The notes below the pieces were generated by a model. The model was not told the DNA's origin, did not search any database, and worked only from the letters and a program-made list of their open reading frames with translations. Source: Planctomycetota bacterium (GTDB lineage Bacteria > Planctomycetota > Planctomycetia > Gemmatales > Gemmataceae). From it: a stretch of DNA of 64,000 nucleotides. This document shows positions 36,801 through 44,795 of the stretch, in pieces. A program made the position numbers and the translations under genes. Numbering within the stretch: the first letter of the stretch is position 1; every line of letters starts with the position of its first letter. The stretch lies in the NCBI GenBank assembly GCA_021781415.1, contig JAJXWW010000128.1:1-64000 (forward strand), read 5' to 3'.

Positions 36801-36984
36801 CAGCCAAGTAGTCTGGCTTGCGCCCGCCCATGACAAAGCCGTCGCTAGTTGAAAATTTTACGCCGAACTCGAGGGTGATGGTCGGCAGTGTAGCCAACTC
36901 CCGCAGACGCGACTTGTTTATCTCCGCGGCCCCGCTGGGGACGGCGAGAACCAGAAGAGCGAGACATACGATCCGCATTTTCAC
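33898..36984 (-). CDS. Secreted TPR and leucine-rich-repeat protein
   Basis: A 1028-residue protein with a signal peptide (IVCLALLVLAVPSGAAE). Residues about 80-560 contain TPR-like helices (RYLRMGVLYAKLDRGREAKE, LALLGEALVCNNQGEEGEALL, RFLLAKLFADKKQFDFAEEQ). Residues about 600-1020 contain roughly fifteen leucine-rich repeats of the form ITDEGLAHLKGLTRLEKLNL, the GALA/F-box-like class common in Gemmata. It is probably an exported binding or scaffold protein. The coding region is clearly lower in GC and richer in lysine and isoleucine than its neighbours, suggesting later arrival or different selection. It faces the U32 peptidase gene divergently. Confidence 0.9.
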   Translation of the reverse strand: MKMRIVCLALLVLAVPSGAAEINKSRLRELATLPTITLEFGVKFSTSDGFVMGGRKPDYLAEIARIRKDVTGDDRDAERYLRMGVLYAKLDRGREAKEASQKAVDLCRQQAKAHPDDMSRLALLGEALVCNNQGEEGEALLRRAVKTAPKEWRAWLVLGKRVDDRAAGEIVGDMPLSAHFMGGKAMLKIFERKPQPEKIAGWRSLHEEALRCFERAVALAPRETRPYFYRAGSIFKAGLVEAGLQSERGKQVDLMKKVLTPAYASDLRTIARLSADDPSAVGTAIIIEIMYCFSKGAFDRSAINKLSAYETEEHDPSLVDCLDHPSRDFVRWGMERLEHLTKNSDEKIAADASENLAWILMFIHKPQEDMREDGPRFFEAAYKKAIPKILECLRRAVRLDPTRERTWDFLTFLLAEKASSEEALDVANRRLKSKDNAHNRFLLAKLFADKKQFDFAEEQLRIGLNKDRDDLNCRLGLAAMLLRCEEAKALKSAEEQLDKLEPLLKNNKSKEITNHYGLLQGIAAALNDNRGGAKKKFEEIVRNDAMNATAKKALFYLGEWIGPDREREAIAWIEKHGGKIRREGGRKDGPVVRVVFGNEKTSEDTLLYLSAFPQLRSLIISGSDIGDDDLEFLEPLKHLSKLQILSDKISGFGLAHLASLEHLTALQISSKKFTDSGLIHIKKLKKIRSLDLSYSSIHDEGLVHLEALTQLRRLSLEDTNITDSGLVHLKALRHLETLYLPGKSEFETSNSLRKKAGLPIVLPAITEAGLAHLRDIPTLRTISLEDPLTDDGLAHLAKLPHLHRLTVAKNQLTDEGMKQFERCKQLRVLNLRFGKFGDAGVEHLKGLENLRELDLEYSKITDEGLAHLKGLTRLEKLNLSGTAISDKGLGHLRELTRLRELMLSNLFGNNSPAMLQLLAHFPGKEANPSKKAEEPRVTDDGLKYLEKMTALEYLDLSNQPITDMGLESLEHLNRLEALLIRGTEITDAGLTHLYKLRRLRTLELFRSKVTDQGVKNIKKVIPKLSVTR

Positions 36985-37158
36985 GACCGAACCTCCTTTA
37001 TCGCATCGCCTGGGCGAGAGAGAGGAAAGAGTCTACTTGAACGAAATGAACGCGGTCAATCGCGGAAATCGCGATCGTTCCACGCCGTCGCCGTTTGGGA
37101 TGCACTCGCCGCGGTGATACAATCACCGAATACGAGTTTGCGAGCATTGGAATCGAGC

Positions 37159-39870
37159 ATGAGGGTATCCTTGAACGAAACCGAAAATCGGCTGGCCTTG
37201 CCACTTCTTTCCGTGGAAGCGTCCGAGCCGACGTGGCGCGAGTGGACGGCGTTGACGCCGTTGCCGGACGCGCCGGAACCTGTCGAGCCGCAGGGCATCT
37301 ATAGCGAGTCGCCCAGCGCGTTTGCCGTGCAGTCCGTGCCGTTGGGCGCTCCCGCGGGGCCGGTCGAGTTGTTGGCACCGGCGGGAGGGCTGGACGCGGG
37401 ATTCGCGGCCTTTCACTTTGGCGCGGATGCGATCTATCTGGGATTGAAGAAGTTTTCCGCGCGCGCCGAGGCGGAGAATTTCACGCTGGAGGAAGTGGAC
37501 GAAATCACGGCCTACGCCCATAGCCTACAACCCCGCCGCCGTGTGTTCGTCACACTGAACACGCTGATTCGCCAAGATGAATTGGCCGAGTTGGTCGAGG
37601 CGATTGCCGCACTCTCGGACATCGGCGTCGATGCCCTCATCGTTCAGGATCTTGGTGTGTACCATTTGGTTCGCACGCACTTTCCCGATCTGGAACTGCA
37701 CGCCAGCACGCAACTGAGCGTTCACAATCGCGCCGGCGCTCAGACTCTCCGGCGGATGGGCTTTCGTCGCGTGGTGTTGGCGCGCGAGCTGACTTTCGAG
37801 GAAGTCCGCGACATCACGGCGACGGCGGGAATCGAGACCGAAGTATTCGTGCATGGTGCGTTGTGTTACTCGTATAGCGGTCTGTGCCTGTTTTCGGCCC
37901 AGACGTTGGGACGCAGCGGCAATCGCGGTAAGTGCGCCTATTCGTGCCGCGATTCTTACGAAGTCGCCGACGTTCCGCTCAGCCTGCGCGATGGTTCCCC
38001 AGTACGGCGCGATCCGCGCCAGGGCTTTCCCTTCTCGATGAAAGATCTCGCCCTGCCCGATCATATTCCGACACTGCGTGCCGCTGGCGTCTCGTGTTTC
38101 AAAGTCGAGGGGCGGAAGAAGAGCCCGCTGTATGTGGCCACGACGACGGATTATTATCGCAAGCTGCTCGACGGCCGATTGACCGAGGACGATCGACACG
38201 AGACGGAAGCGGAGATGCAAAGCGTCTTCAGCCGTCCGTGGACACGCTTGTTCGTGGCTTCGCATAAAGACAAAGAAGTGGCCGACCGCGATACGGTGGG
38301 CCATCGCGGAACGTTGATTGGCCAGGTCGAAGCCGTTATCAAAAGCGGGACTGAGAGCCGTTTGCGTTTCCTCACCCATCGCGCGCTTCAACGGCACGAT
38401 GGCCTGCAAGTCGATCTGCCGGTGCTGGGCAAACCGTTCGGTTTCGCCGTCGAACGACTGTGGATAGCGACGCCCAATCGGCGGGAGAGGCGGCAAGAAG
38501 TATTTGAAGCGCCCGCGGATACCGTAGTCGAAGTCGAGTTGCCGCGCGAACATCCGGACATTCCTCGCGGCGCGCCGGTCTATTGTTCCTCCTCGCAGGA
38601 GGTGAAGCAGAAGTATCGCCACGATCGCCCCAAGCCGGGCAAGCACCGTGTCCGCCATGGCATCTCGGTCGAAGTGAGGGCAACGCCGGAAAATGTGAGC
38701 GCGACGGCTCGATTGGTCGATGCCGAGTCCACCGCGATTGAAGTGCGGAGCGAGTTGCCGGGGCCATTCTCACCGGCCAAGGATCGAGACGCGCTGGCTT
38801 TGACGGCGCGCGGAGCATTCGAGAAACTCGGCGATACGGCCATGACTCTCGACTCCTTTACGTATCACAACGACGCTGGTGCGTTCGTGCCGGTATCGCG
38901 CCTCAACCAGCTTCGCCGCGATGTGCTGAGCGCTCTGGAAGCGAAGCGACAGCGGGCTTTCTCCGAGCGGATAGCGCATCTGCAATCGACGGTCGCGCCG
39001 CCGAGGGTGCGCACCGGGCCGCCCGCGAAGGCTTTCCGATGGTCGATCAAGGTGGATCGAATCGGGTTTCTCGACGCCTTCGAGGAAGAAGACTGGGACG
39101 GCATCGACGAAATCGTGGTGGATATTGCTCGCGATCATCCGACTTTGTTGGTCGACAAACTCGGTCTATGGAGCGAACGAATGGGACGCGGACGCATTCG
39201 TCTGGCGCTACCGGCGTTGACGCGCTTCTGGGAAGAGACCGGCGTTCGCCACAAGATCGCATCGCTTCTCGCCGCCGGATGGACGAAGTGGGAAGCGGCC
39301 AATGTTTCGGCGTGGGATTACCTCGGTCTCGATCCCACTCGGCCACACCCCAGCGGGGTCGATCTGTCTACCGATTGGTCGGTCTACGTCATCAATCGGC
39401 TGGCGGCCCAGGCGTTGGAGAGCATGGGCGTCCGCCGCTTCACGCTTTCACCGGAAGACGGACTGGAAAATGTACGTTCGCTGCTGAACGAGTTTGGCGA
39501 TCGCGCCGTCCTGATCGTACATCAGGATACGCCGTTATTCGTGGCCGAATCGTGCGCCTATGCCAATCTGATCGGCGGTTGTCCGGGTAAGGCTAACTGT
39601 CGCTTCGAGAGCATGGAGATGGAGTCCAGCCACGGCGAGAAGGTGACGGCTCTCGATTACCATTGCCGAACCATCGTCATCAATCGAGATAGCTTTTGTC
39701 TTTCCGATCGCCTTGAAGAACTCCGCCGCGCCGGGGCGATTTGTCTCCGCGCCGATTTCATCTATCGCCCGTACGAGCCGGAGGATGTGCGCCGTCGCTG
39801 GCGGCTGCTTCGCGCTGGGCGTCGGATTCCGAATGGGCAAGCGGCACAATTTGAACGCGGCTTGTTGTAA
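37159..39870 (+). CDS. U32 family peptidase, collagenase-like (RlhA/YdcP-type)
   Basis: A 903-residue U32 protein. PVELLAPAGGLDAGFAAFHF marks the barrel start. The family signature EVFVHGALCYSYSGLCLFS carries the conserved cysteines, followed by RGKCAYSCRDSYEV and YLVATTDYYRKLL-like residues; further cysteines lie at CPGKANC and HCRTIVINRDSFCLSD. Members of this family modify RNA: E. coli RlhA hydroxylates C2501 of 23S rRNA and TrhP acts on tRNA, so an RNA hydroxylation role is more likely than proteolysis. The start is uncertain: ATG 37159 gives a 903-residue form, and GTG 37114 would add 15 residues; neither has a strong ribosome site. Confidence 0.9.
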   Translation: MRVSLNETENRLALPLLSVEASEPTWREWTALTPLPDAPEPVEPQGIYSESPSAFAVQSVPLGAPAGPVELLAPAGGLDAGFAAFHFGADAIYLGLKKFSARAEAENFTLEEVDEITAYAHSLQPRRRVFVTLNTLIRQDELAELVEAIAALSDIGVDALIVQDLGVYHLVRTHFPDLELHASTQLSVHNRAGAQTLRRMGFRRVVLARELTFEEVRDITATAGIETEVFVHGALCYSYSGLCLFSAQTLGRSGNRGKCAYSCRDSYEVADVPLSLRDGSPVRRDPRQGFPFSMKDLALPDHIPTLRAAGVSCFKVEGRKKSPLYVATTTDYYRKLLDGRLTEDDRHETEAEMQSVFSRPWTRLFVASHKDKEVADRDTVGHRGTLIGQVEAVIKSGTESRLRFLTHRALQRHDGLQVDLPVLGKPFGFAVERLWIATPNRRERRQEVFEAPADTVVEVELPREHPDIPRGAPVYCSSSQEVKQKYRHDRPKPGKHRVRHGISVEVRATPENVSATARLVDAESTAIEVRSELPGPFSPAKDRDALALTARGAFEKLGDTAMTLDSFTYHNDAGAFVPVSRLNQLRRDVLSALEAKRQRAFSERIAHLQSTVAPPRVRTGPPAKAFRWSIKVDRIGFLDAFEEEDWDGIDEIVVDIARDHPTLLVDKLGLWSERMGRGRIRLALPALTRFWEETGVRHKIASLLAAGWTKWEAANVSAWDYLGLDPTRPHPSGVDLSTDWSVYVINRLAAQALESMGVRRFTLSPEDGLENVRSLLNEFGDRAVLIVHQDTPLFVAESCAYANLIGGCPGKANCRFESMEMESSHGEKVTALDYHCRTIVINRDSFCLSDRLEELRRAGAICLRADFIYRPYEPEDVRRRWRLLRAGRRIPNGQAAQFERGLL

Positions 39871-39876
39871 GAGTCC

Positions 39877-39929
39877 GTCCCAAAAGCTCCCGCTCCTTTG
39901 TACTCAGGAGATGGGGGAGCTTTTGGGAC
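39877..39929. terminator. Strong hairpin after the U32 peptidase gene
   Basis: GTCCCAAAAGCTCCC at 39877-39891 pairs exactly with GGGAGCTTTTGGGAC at 39915-39929. The loop contains TTTGTACTCAGGAG, the core of the dispersed repeat family, so the element may double as terminator and mobile repeat. It starts 6 bases after the stop codon. Confidence 0.7.
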
Positions 39930-40023
39930 AGGGACTTATCGGATCGTCCTTACTCCGTACAATCATTGATATTCGGTCGCGCAATCGCAGTCGCGTGAGA
40001 GTCTGTCGCGGATGGGTCGTTCT

Positions 40024-40084
40024 GCCAGAGCCGCAACCGTGAGGGAGCGGTCTTATCTCCACTCCCTCACGGTCGAGGCTCTGC
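40024..40084. repeat. Imperfect 23-bp inverted repeat (CCGTGAGGGAG type)
   Basis: GCCAGAGCCGCAACCGTGAG with GGAG at 40024-40047 pairs with CTCCCTCACGGTCGAGGCTC and TGC at 40062-40084, with few mismatches and a 14-base loop. It is a second, unrelated palindrome family in this gap. Confidence 0.75.
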
Positions 40085-40126
40085 AATCACCCCCGATGAG
40101 ACAGCCTCTAAGAGACTATCCGCAAT

Positions 40127-40226
40127 GCCCCTCTCCCTCTGTATTCAGGGGAGAGGGGTCGGGGGTGAGGGGCCAGAATACTCGGAAAAATCAACCCCTC
40201 ACCACTGAATACAGAGGGAGAGGGGC
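40127..40226. mobile_element. 100-bp repeat element with perfect 21-bp inverted ends
   Basis: The 21 bases at 40127-40147 (GCCCCTCTCCCTCTGTATTC and A) return exactly inverted at 40206-40226. Between them lies AGGGGAGAGGGGTCGGGGGT and GAGGGGCCAGAATACTCGGA, which is shared with the copy near 56190-56240. There is no coding capacity. Confidence 0.8.
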
Positions 40227-40302
40227 TTTTGGAACGGCCTCTAAATGAGACGGGCAAACGAACGAAGTACACGGTGAACGAACACCCAAGAGACATTCGT
40301 TT

Positions 40303-40944
40303 ATGAGCTTGACGATTTCGTGTCCCAGCTGTCAGCGGACTCTGCGCGTTCCGGAGACTCTGTTGGGCCAGGCGGTGAAATGCCCCAGCTGTTCCGTGAC
40401 CTTTACCGCGCCGGAACAGGTCGAAGAACCCGCGCCGCGTCGTCCCGCGCCGCCTCCACCTCCTCCCGAAGACGATTATCGCGACGAACCGCGTCCGTCG
40501 CGCCGCCGCCGCGAGGACGAAGAGGAGGACGGCGAAGAGTACGCTCCGCGCCGTCGCCGTTCGCGCCGCGACGAGAAACCTGGCAAGGTGCAGGCCATCG
40601 CCATTATGATTCTCGTCGGGGGCATCCTGGCCACGATCTACGGCGCGATCTGCTTGATCTATTTTGGTTTCGTCTTTGGTATCGTCGGCGTGGCGACTCT
40701 GGGCATGGGCTGGCTATGCTGTCTTTGGCCTGGCCCCTACTACAGTTTGGTCGTCGGCATCATGGGCATCATCAAAGGATCGCGTCTCCTCGGCGACAAA
40801 GCCCATCGAGAGACGCCCCCGCAGGGATTGGGCGTTATGATGATTATTAACATCATCAACGGCGATTTCGTAAACCTGGTTTTGGGCATCCTCGTCTTGG
40901 TCTTTCTAAGCGATGACGAAGTAAAAGATTATTTCCATCGCTAA
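40303..40944 (+). CDS. MJ0042-type zinc-ribbon membrane protein
   Basis: A 213-residue protein. The N terminus is a zinc ribbon with C7/C10/C27/C30 (SCPSCQRTLRVPETLLGQ then VKCPSC). A proline-rich and then Arg/Glu-rich linker follows, and the second half has three or four hydrophobic segments (AIAIMILVGGILATIYGAIC, IVGVATLGMGWLCCLWPG, VMMIINIINGDFVNLVLGIL). The zinc ribbon probably faces the cytoplasm. The function is unknown. The next gene, 29 bases downstream, has the same plan with a different membrane part. Confidence 0.85.
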   Translation: MSLTISCPSCQRTLRVPETLLGQAVKCPSCSVTFTAPEQVEEPAPRRPAPPPPPPEDDYRDEPRPSRRRREDEEEDGEEYAPRRRRSRRDEKPGKVQAIAIMILVGGILATIYGAICLIYFGFVFGIVGVATLGMGWLCCLWPGPYYSLVVGIMGIIKGSRLLGDKAHRETPPQGLGVMMIINIINGDFVNLVLGILVLVFLSDDEVKDYFHR

Positions 40945-40973
40945 GATGTCTCTTTGGTGTCGATGAGGGCAAC

Positions 40974-41645
40974 ATGCCGATTCTGGTCGCTTGTCCGTCT
41001 TGTGGAGGCAAACTGCGCGTCTCGGACGACTTGGTGGGCCAGCGCGTGCGCTGTCCGTCGTGCAATCAGGTATTCGATAGCTCCGCCGAGTCGCTGCCTC
41101 GGCCGTCGAAGTCGTCGGACCCGCGACCGGACATCGGCGCTCTCGATCTTTCGTTGGACGAGCCGACGATTCCGCCACGGCCCTCGGAATCACCGCCACT
41201 CGAACCGCGTCGCCTCAAGCCGATCTTGCTCGAGGAGAGTTCGCGCGACTGGGACGTGCCGGATCTGCGCTTGCGAAAAACGCGGCGCGATGCCGAGCCG
41301 GATCGAGGCACGCTCGTTCTCGTGCTGGGCATCCTGAGTTTGGTGACGATTCTGATTTATTGTCTGGCACCGATTGGCGCGATACTCGGCATCTTTGCCT
41401 GGGTGATGGGGCATAAAGATTTGGCCAAGATGAAGGCCGGCACGATGGACGATCGCGGTCGGGGCACCACGCAAGCCGGCTGGATCTGCGGCATCATCGG
41501 CACCGTTTTGGATTTGCTGCTCACGCTCGGTTGCGGCTTGGGTCTCGGCGTGATTTGGTATCAAGAATCGACCCGCCCGCCGTACACCAGCCCGATGCCT
41601 CCGCCCGGACAAGGTTTTAGACAGTTTCCTCCCAAGCAAAAATGA
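40974..41645 (+). CDS. MJ0042-type zinc-ribbon membrane protein, DUF4190-like
   Basis: A 223-residue protein with a zinc ribbon at C7/C10/C27/C30, an acidic/basic linker and two hydrophobic hairpins near the C terminus (LVLVLGILSLVTILIYCLAP with AILGIFAWVMGHKDLAKM, then GWICGIIGTVLDLLLTLGCG). The hairpin with GHxxLAKMKAG between spans is the DUF4190 pattern. It probably forms an operon with the preceding gene. The cysteine spacing is identical to that of the kinase at 8802-10268. Confidence 0.85.
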   Translation: MPILVACPSCGGKLRVSDDLVGQRVRCPSCNQVFDSSAESLPRPSKSSDPRPDIGALDLSLDEPTIPPRPSESPPLEPRRLKPILLEESSRDWDVPDLRLRKTRRDAEPDRGTLVLVLGILSLVTILIYCLAPIGAILGIFAWVMGHKDLAKMKAGTMDDRGRGTTQAGWICGIIGTVLDLLLTLGCGLGLGVIWYQESTRPPYTSPMPPPGQGFRQFPPKQK

Positions 41646-41665
41646 GAGCGGGACGAGGGAGTACA

Positions 41666-41698
41666 CCTGCCGGTCGGGCTGAGAACCCGACCGACAGG
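41666..41698. terminator. Bidirectional hairpin between convergent genes
   Basis: CCTGCCGGTCGGG at 41666-41678 pairs with CCCGACCGACAGG at 41686-41698 (12 of 13 positions) over a seven-base loop. It lies between the stops of two converging genes. Confidence 0.65.
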
Positions 41699-41712
41699 AT
41701 ACCGCGTTGCCG

Positions 41713-42498
41713 TTACTTCTTCGCCGGCTTTTCGCCTTCCGGTTCGTGAATCTCGCGTATCCACATATTGCGGAAGCGTACCGGATTGCCGTGGTACATC
41801 AGCACGAGCGGCTGCTTTTCGGGATGAGGCTTATAGCCGGGAGCGCGGTCGTAGGGCGTGTCGCCGAGCAGTTTGACGTGATTCTGCACCAGGACACCAT
41901 TGTGGACGACCGTGACGTATCCGGGGCGTGCCACTTTGCCTTCTTTGAAACGCGGCGTTTCAAAGAAGATGTCGTAGGTCTGCCATTCGCCGGGTTTGCG
42001 CGAGGCGTTGACCATCGGTGGTCGTTGTTTATAAATCGAAGCGCACATGCCGTCGAAATAGGTGGGATTATCCCACGAATCGAGTACCTGAATCTCATAG
42101 CGGGCATTCATGAAGCCGATGCCGTTGTTGCCTCGACCTTGGCCTTTGCCGGATACCTTTTTCGGCGTGGCGAATTCGAGATGCAATTGGCAATCGCCGA
42201 ACGATTGTTTGGTGGACACGGCGGTCTTCATGGCCACGGCCGCGCCGTCTTCAATAAGCCACTTGTCGCCGTTGGTCCAAGCGTCCATGTTCTTACCGTC
42301 GAACAACACAACCGCGTCGGAAGGTGCGCCGCCACGTTCGCCCGGCGTTACCAACTTCGGCTCTTTCCAGACAATACCGCTCTCATAGGGAGCAAAGAAG
42401 ACGGCTTGCCCGTTGTGGCGTCCAAAAGCAACGTAAATCAAAGCGCCAGCCAGCCCCACTCCCGCCACGATTCGTAGTGATCTCACGGTGCGATTCAT
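41713..42498 (-). CDS. DUF1080 family (3-keto-disaccharide hydrolase-like) protein
   Basis: A 261-residue protein with an N-terminal membrane anchor or signal (LRIVAGVGLAGALIYVAFG). The rest is the DUF1080 concanavalin-like fold: VVLFDGKNMDAWTN, DCQLHLEFATP, NNGIGFMNARYEIQVLDSW, GEWQTYDIFFETPRF, VTVVHNGVLVQNHV and GNPVRFRNMWIREI. Some family members hydrolyse 3-keto-glycosides or bind glycans; which applies here is unknown. It is exported or membrane-attached. It follows the DUF1501 gene on the same strand, separated by heptamer repeats. Confidence 0.9.
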   Translation of the reverse strand: MNRTVRSLRIVAGVGLAGALIYVAFGRHNGQAVFFAPYESGIVWKEPKLVTPGERGGAPSDAVVLFDGKNMDAWTNGDKWLIEDGAAVAMKTAVSTKQSFGDCQLHLEFATPKKVSGKGQGRGNNGIGFMNARYEIQVLDSWDNPTYFDGMCASIYKQRPPMVNASRKPGEWQTYDIFFETPRFKEGKVARPGYVTVVHNGVLVQNHVKLLGDTPYDRAPGYKPHPEKQPLVLMYHGNPVRFRNMWIREIHEPEGEKPAKK

Positions 42499-42530
42499 CC
42501 ATTGGTCCTTTCATTTTTAAGCTATCTTCT

Positions 42531-42614
42531 CGGCTATCGGCTATCGGCTATCGGCTATCGGCTATCGGCTATCGGCTATCGGCTATCGGCAACCGGCTAT
42601 CGGCAACCGGCTAT
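42531..42614. repeat. Heptamer tandem repeat, 12 copies of CGGCTAT
   Basis: Eight perfect copies of CGGCTAT are followed by alternating CGGCAAC and CGGCTAT to position 42614. It lies just upstream of the DUF1080 start codon, within its likely leader. Confidence 0.95.
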
Positions 42615-42670
42615 CGGAAGTCAGTGATCCGGAGTCAGCATTGGTTTTATAGTCACAACACTGAATATTG

Positions 42671-42705
42671 GCCGAATGCCGAATGCCGAATGCCGATAGC
42701 CGAAC
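42671..42705. repeat. Inverted heptamer block, GCCGAAT/GCCGATA
   Basis: Three copies of GCCGAAT, one GCCGATA and one GCCGAAC lie in tandem. GCCGATA is the reverse complement of a rotation of CGGCTAT, so this block is inverted with respect to the array at 42531-42614 and the two could fold together. Confidence 0.85.
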
Positions 42706-42717
42706 AGACTGCCGCCG

Positions 42718-44088
42718 TTACAGCAATTCCTCAATCGGTGTTGGGTCATCGAGGATGGAGACGGGCCGACCGCTCGGTTCGAGTAGTTGCAACTTGGGAT
42801 CGATGCCGAGTACATGGTAGATGGTCGAGTGAATGTTGCAGGGGGTGACGGGGCGCGTGTGCGGACGAGTGCCGAGGCGGTCGGTCGAGCCGACGATCTG
42901 TCCGCCCTTGACGCCGCCACCGCCCATGAGGCAAAACATCGAATCGCCCCAGTGATCGCGTCCAGGCGTGCCCATGCTGCGCGGCGCACCGCCGTTGCCG
43001 CCGTCGTTCATTTTGGGAGTACGGCTGAACTCGCCGCACAATACCACCAAAGTCGTCTCCAGCAAGCCGCGTTCTTCGAGATCGACGAAGAGCGACGAAA
43101 CGGCGGCATCGACGAGAGGCAGATAATTATCCATGCCCTTTTGTAGATCCCAGTGGTGATCCCAGCCGCCAAAATGCACGGTGACGAAGGTCGATCCGGC
43201 TTCGACGAGACGGCGTGCCAACAGAGTGCTTTGCCCCCAATTGTGTCGGCCATAGCGATCGCGCAGCTTCGGATCTTCTTTGCCGATATCGAAGGCACGC
43301 CGCGCCGCGGGGCCGCTGACGAAATCGAACGCCTCGCGCTCGAAGCGGTCCATCGCTTGCACATCGGCCATACCGTCCACCGCCCGCCGCGCGCCGTCGA
43401 AGTGATGGACCAGGCTTCGACGATCTTCCAGACGCGGGATGGTCAGACCGGCGGCGAGATTGAGATTGTTGACGGCGTAGGTCGAGGAATTGGGATCGCC
43501 TCCGGGTTGATACGGATTGTGCTGCGCGCCCAAAAAGTTGCCGCCGAAATAGCCGGGGTTGAGACCGATGCTGGAGGCATGGGGTACGCCAACGTAGCCC
43601 GGCATGCCACGACGGCGCGGTCCCAGTTCGCGGTTGACGATGGCCCCGATGGAGGGAAACTTGCCGCCGTTGTTCGCCCCGCTGACCCCCATGTCCTTGG
43701 CGGTCAACATGCGATGGCCGCCGGCGAAGTGGTCGCCGGTGTTGTGGTGCAGAGAGCGGACGATGGAAAACTTATCGGTGACTTTCGCCTGCTTGGGAAA
43801 CATCTCGGTGATGTCGAACCCCGGCACGCGGGTGCGGATCGGCTTCCAGATGCCGCGATACTCGGCGGGCGCATCCGGCTTCATGTCGTACAGATCGAGG
43901 TGGCTCGGCCCGCCGTCCAGCCAAAGAAGAATGACGGACGTATTCTTTCTGGCGGAGGCACTCTCGCGGGCGCGGAGCAGCGGCGCGAGGCCGACCTGCG
44001 CCATGCCGGCGACTCCGAGGGCGAGGAAACTGCGGCGGTTCATGCCATCGCAATAGCGGCCTCCGCGGCCAAGATCGAGCCGAAACAT
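42718..44088 (-). CDS. DUF1501 family exported protein
   Basis: A 456-residue DUF1501 protein, related to the alkaline phosphatase/sulfatase superfamily. The N terminus CDGMNRRSFLALGVAGMAQV carries a twin-arginine-type signal (NRRSFL). Later segments are typical: VILLWLDGGPSHLDLYDMKP, GIWKPIRTRVPGFDITEMFP, FSIVRSLHHNTGDHFAGGH and VVLCGEFSRTPKMNDGGNG with GRDHWGDSMFCLMGGGGVKGG. It probably folds in the cytoplasm and is exported by Tat. Function of the family is unknown; it usually pairs with a PSD-type protein, which here lies far away (3357-6362). The start at 44088 matches typical family N termini (MFRxxG...CDG). Confidence 0.9.
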   Translation of the reverse strand: MFRLDLGRGGRYCDGMNRRSFLALGVAGMAQVGLAPLLRARESASARKNTSVILLWLDGGPSHLDLYDMKPDAPAEYRGIWKPIRTRVPGFDITEMFPKQAKVTDKFSIVRSLHHNTGDHFAGGHRMLTAKDMGVSGANNGGKFPSIGAIVNRELGPRRRGMPGYVGVPHASSIGLNPGYFGGNFLGAQHNPYQPGGDPNSSTYAVNNLNLAAGLTIPRLEDRRSLVHHFDGARRAVDGMADVQAMDRFEREAFDFVSGPAARRAFDIGKEDPKLRDRYGRHNWGQSTLLARRLVEAGSTFVTVHFGGWDHHWDLQKGMDNYLPLVDAAVSSLFVDLEERGLLETTLVVLCGEFSRTPKMNDGGNGGAPRSMGTPGRDHWGDSMFCLMGGGGVKGGQIVGSTDRLGTRPHTRPVTPCNIHSTIYHVLGIDPKLQLLEPSGRPVSILDDPTPIEELL

Positions 44089-44297
44089 GCCTTATCTCCC
44101 TTAACTAAAATGCTCCGCATCGGTTCGCGGAGGTCGATGGAAGGATACTGCGAGGAAGGACGACCGCCCCGGAGCAACGGAATCCGGGAGGGCCTGCGGC
44201 TTTCACTTTACGTTACCCTGCCCAGGGGGTGAAAGCAAGTCCGAGAAGCCGCGATTTGATACCATGAAAGCGTTGCTTTTGTCGGAGGATACAATCC

Positions 44298-44795
44298 ATG
44301 CAACCACTCGTCGGCGTCATTATGGGATCGCGTTCGGATTGGGAGACTCTCGTTCACACCGCCAATACACTCGACACCTTGCAAATTGCCCATGAAGTGC
44401 GCGTCGTGTCGGCCCATCGCACTCCACAGTTGTTATTCGAGTACGCCTCGACGGCGGAGGAGCGCGGCTTGGAAGTGTTGATCGCCGGCGCGGGCGGCGC
44501 AGCACATCTGCCGGGCATGGCAGCGGCGCTGACCGCTCTGCCGGTCCTCGGCGTGCCGATTGAATCGAAGACGCTGCACGGCGTCGATTCGCTGCTATCC
44601 ATCGTGCAAATGCCGGCCGGTGTGCCGGTGGCGACGCTGGCCATCGGTCGTGCCGGCGCGATCAACGCCGCCCTGTTGGCGACGGCGATTCTCGGCGTCA
44701 AGCACCCGCGCTTCCGCGCCGCCTTGCACGCCTACCGCGCCGCGCAGACGAAGAATGTTCTCGACCATCCAGATCCAAGGGAGAGCGCCGGATGA
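44298..44795 (+). CDS. purE: N5-carboxyaminoimidazole ribonucleotide mutase
   Basis: A 165-residue class I PurE, which converts N5-CAIR to CAIR in purine synthesis. Signatures: [12 protein letters not shown] at the start, [10 protein letters not shown] with the catalytic H40, [19 protein letters not shown] and [34 protein letters not shown]-type sequence (here beginning LGVPIES). GGAGG lies eight bases before the ATG. Its stop overlaps the purK start by four bases, so the two are translationally coupled. It is divergent from the DUF1501 gene. Confidence 0.97.
   Translation: MQPLVGVIMGSRSDWETLVHTANTLDTLQIAHEVRVVSAHRTPQLLFEYASTAEERGLEVLIAGAGGAAHLPGMAAALTALPVLGVPIESKTLHGVDSLLSIVQMPAGVPVATLAIGRAGAINAALLATAILGVKHPRFRAALHAYRAAQTKNVLDHPDPRESAG

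Larger units (their letters stand above)
39871..40302. other. Repeat-filled intergenic region
   Basis: No gene is visible. The region holds three separate palindromic structures at 39877-39929, 40024-40084 and 40127-40226, described in their own entries. Confidence 0.75.

Noticed and set aside
42531-42614. Possible CRISPR array
   Set aside because: The repeats are contiguous heptamers without spacers and no cas genes are present.
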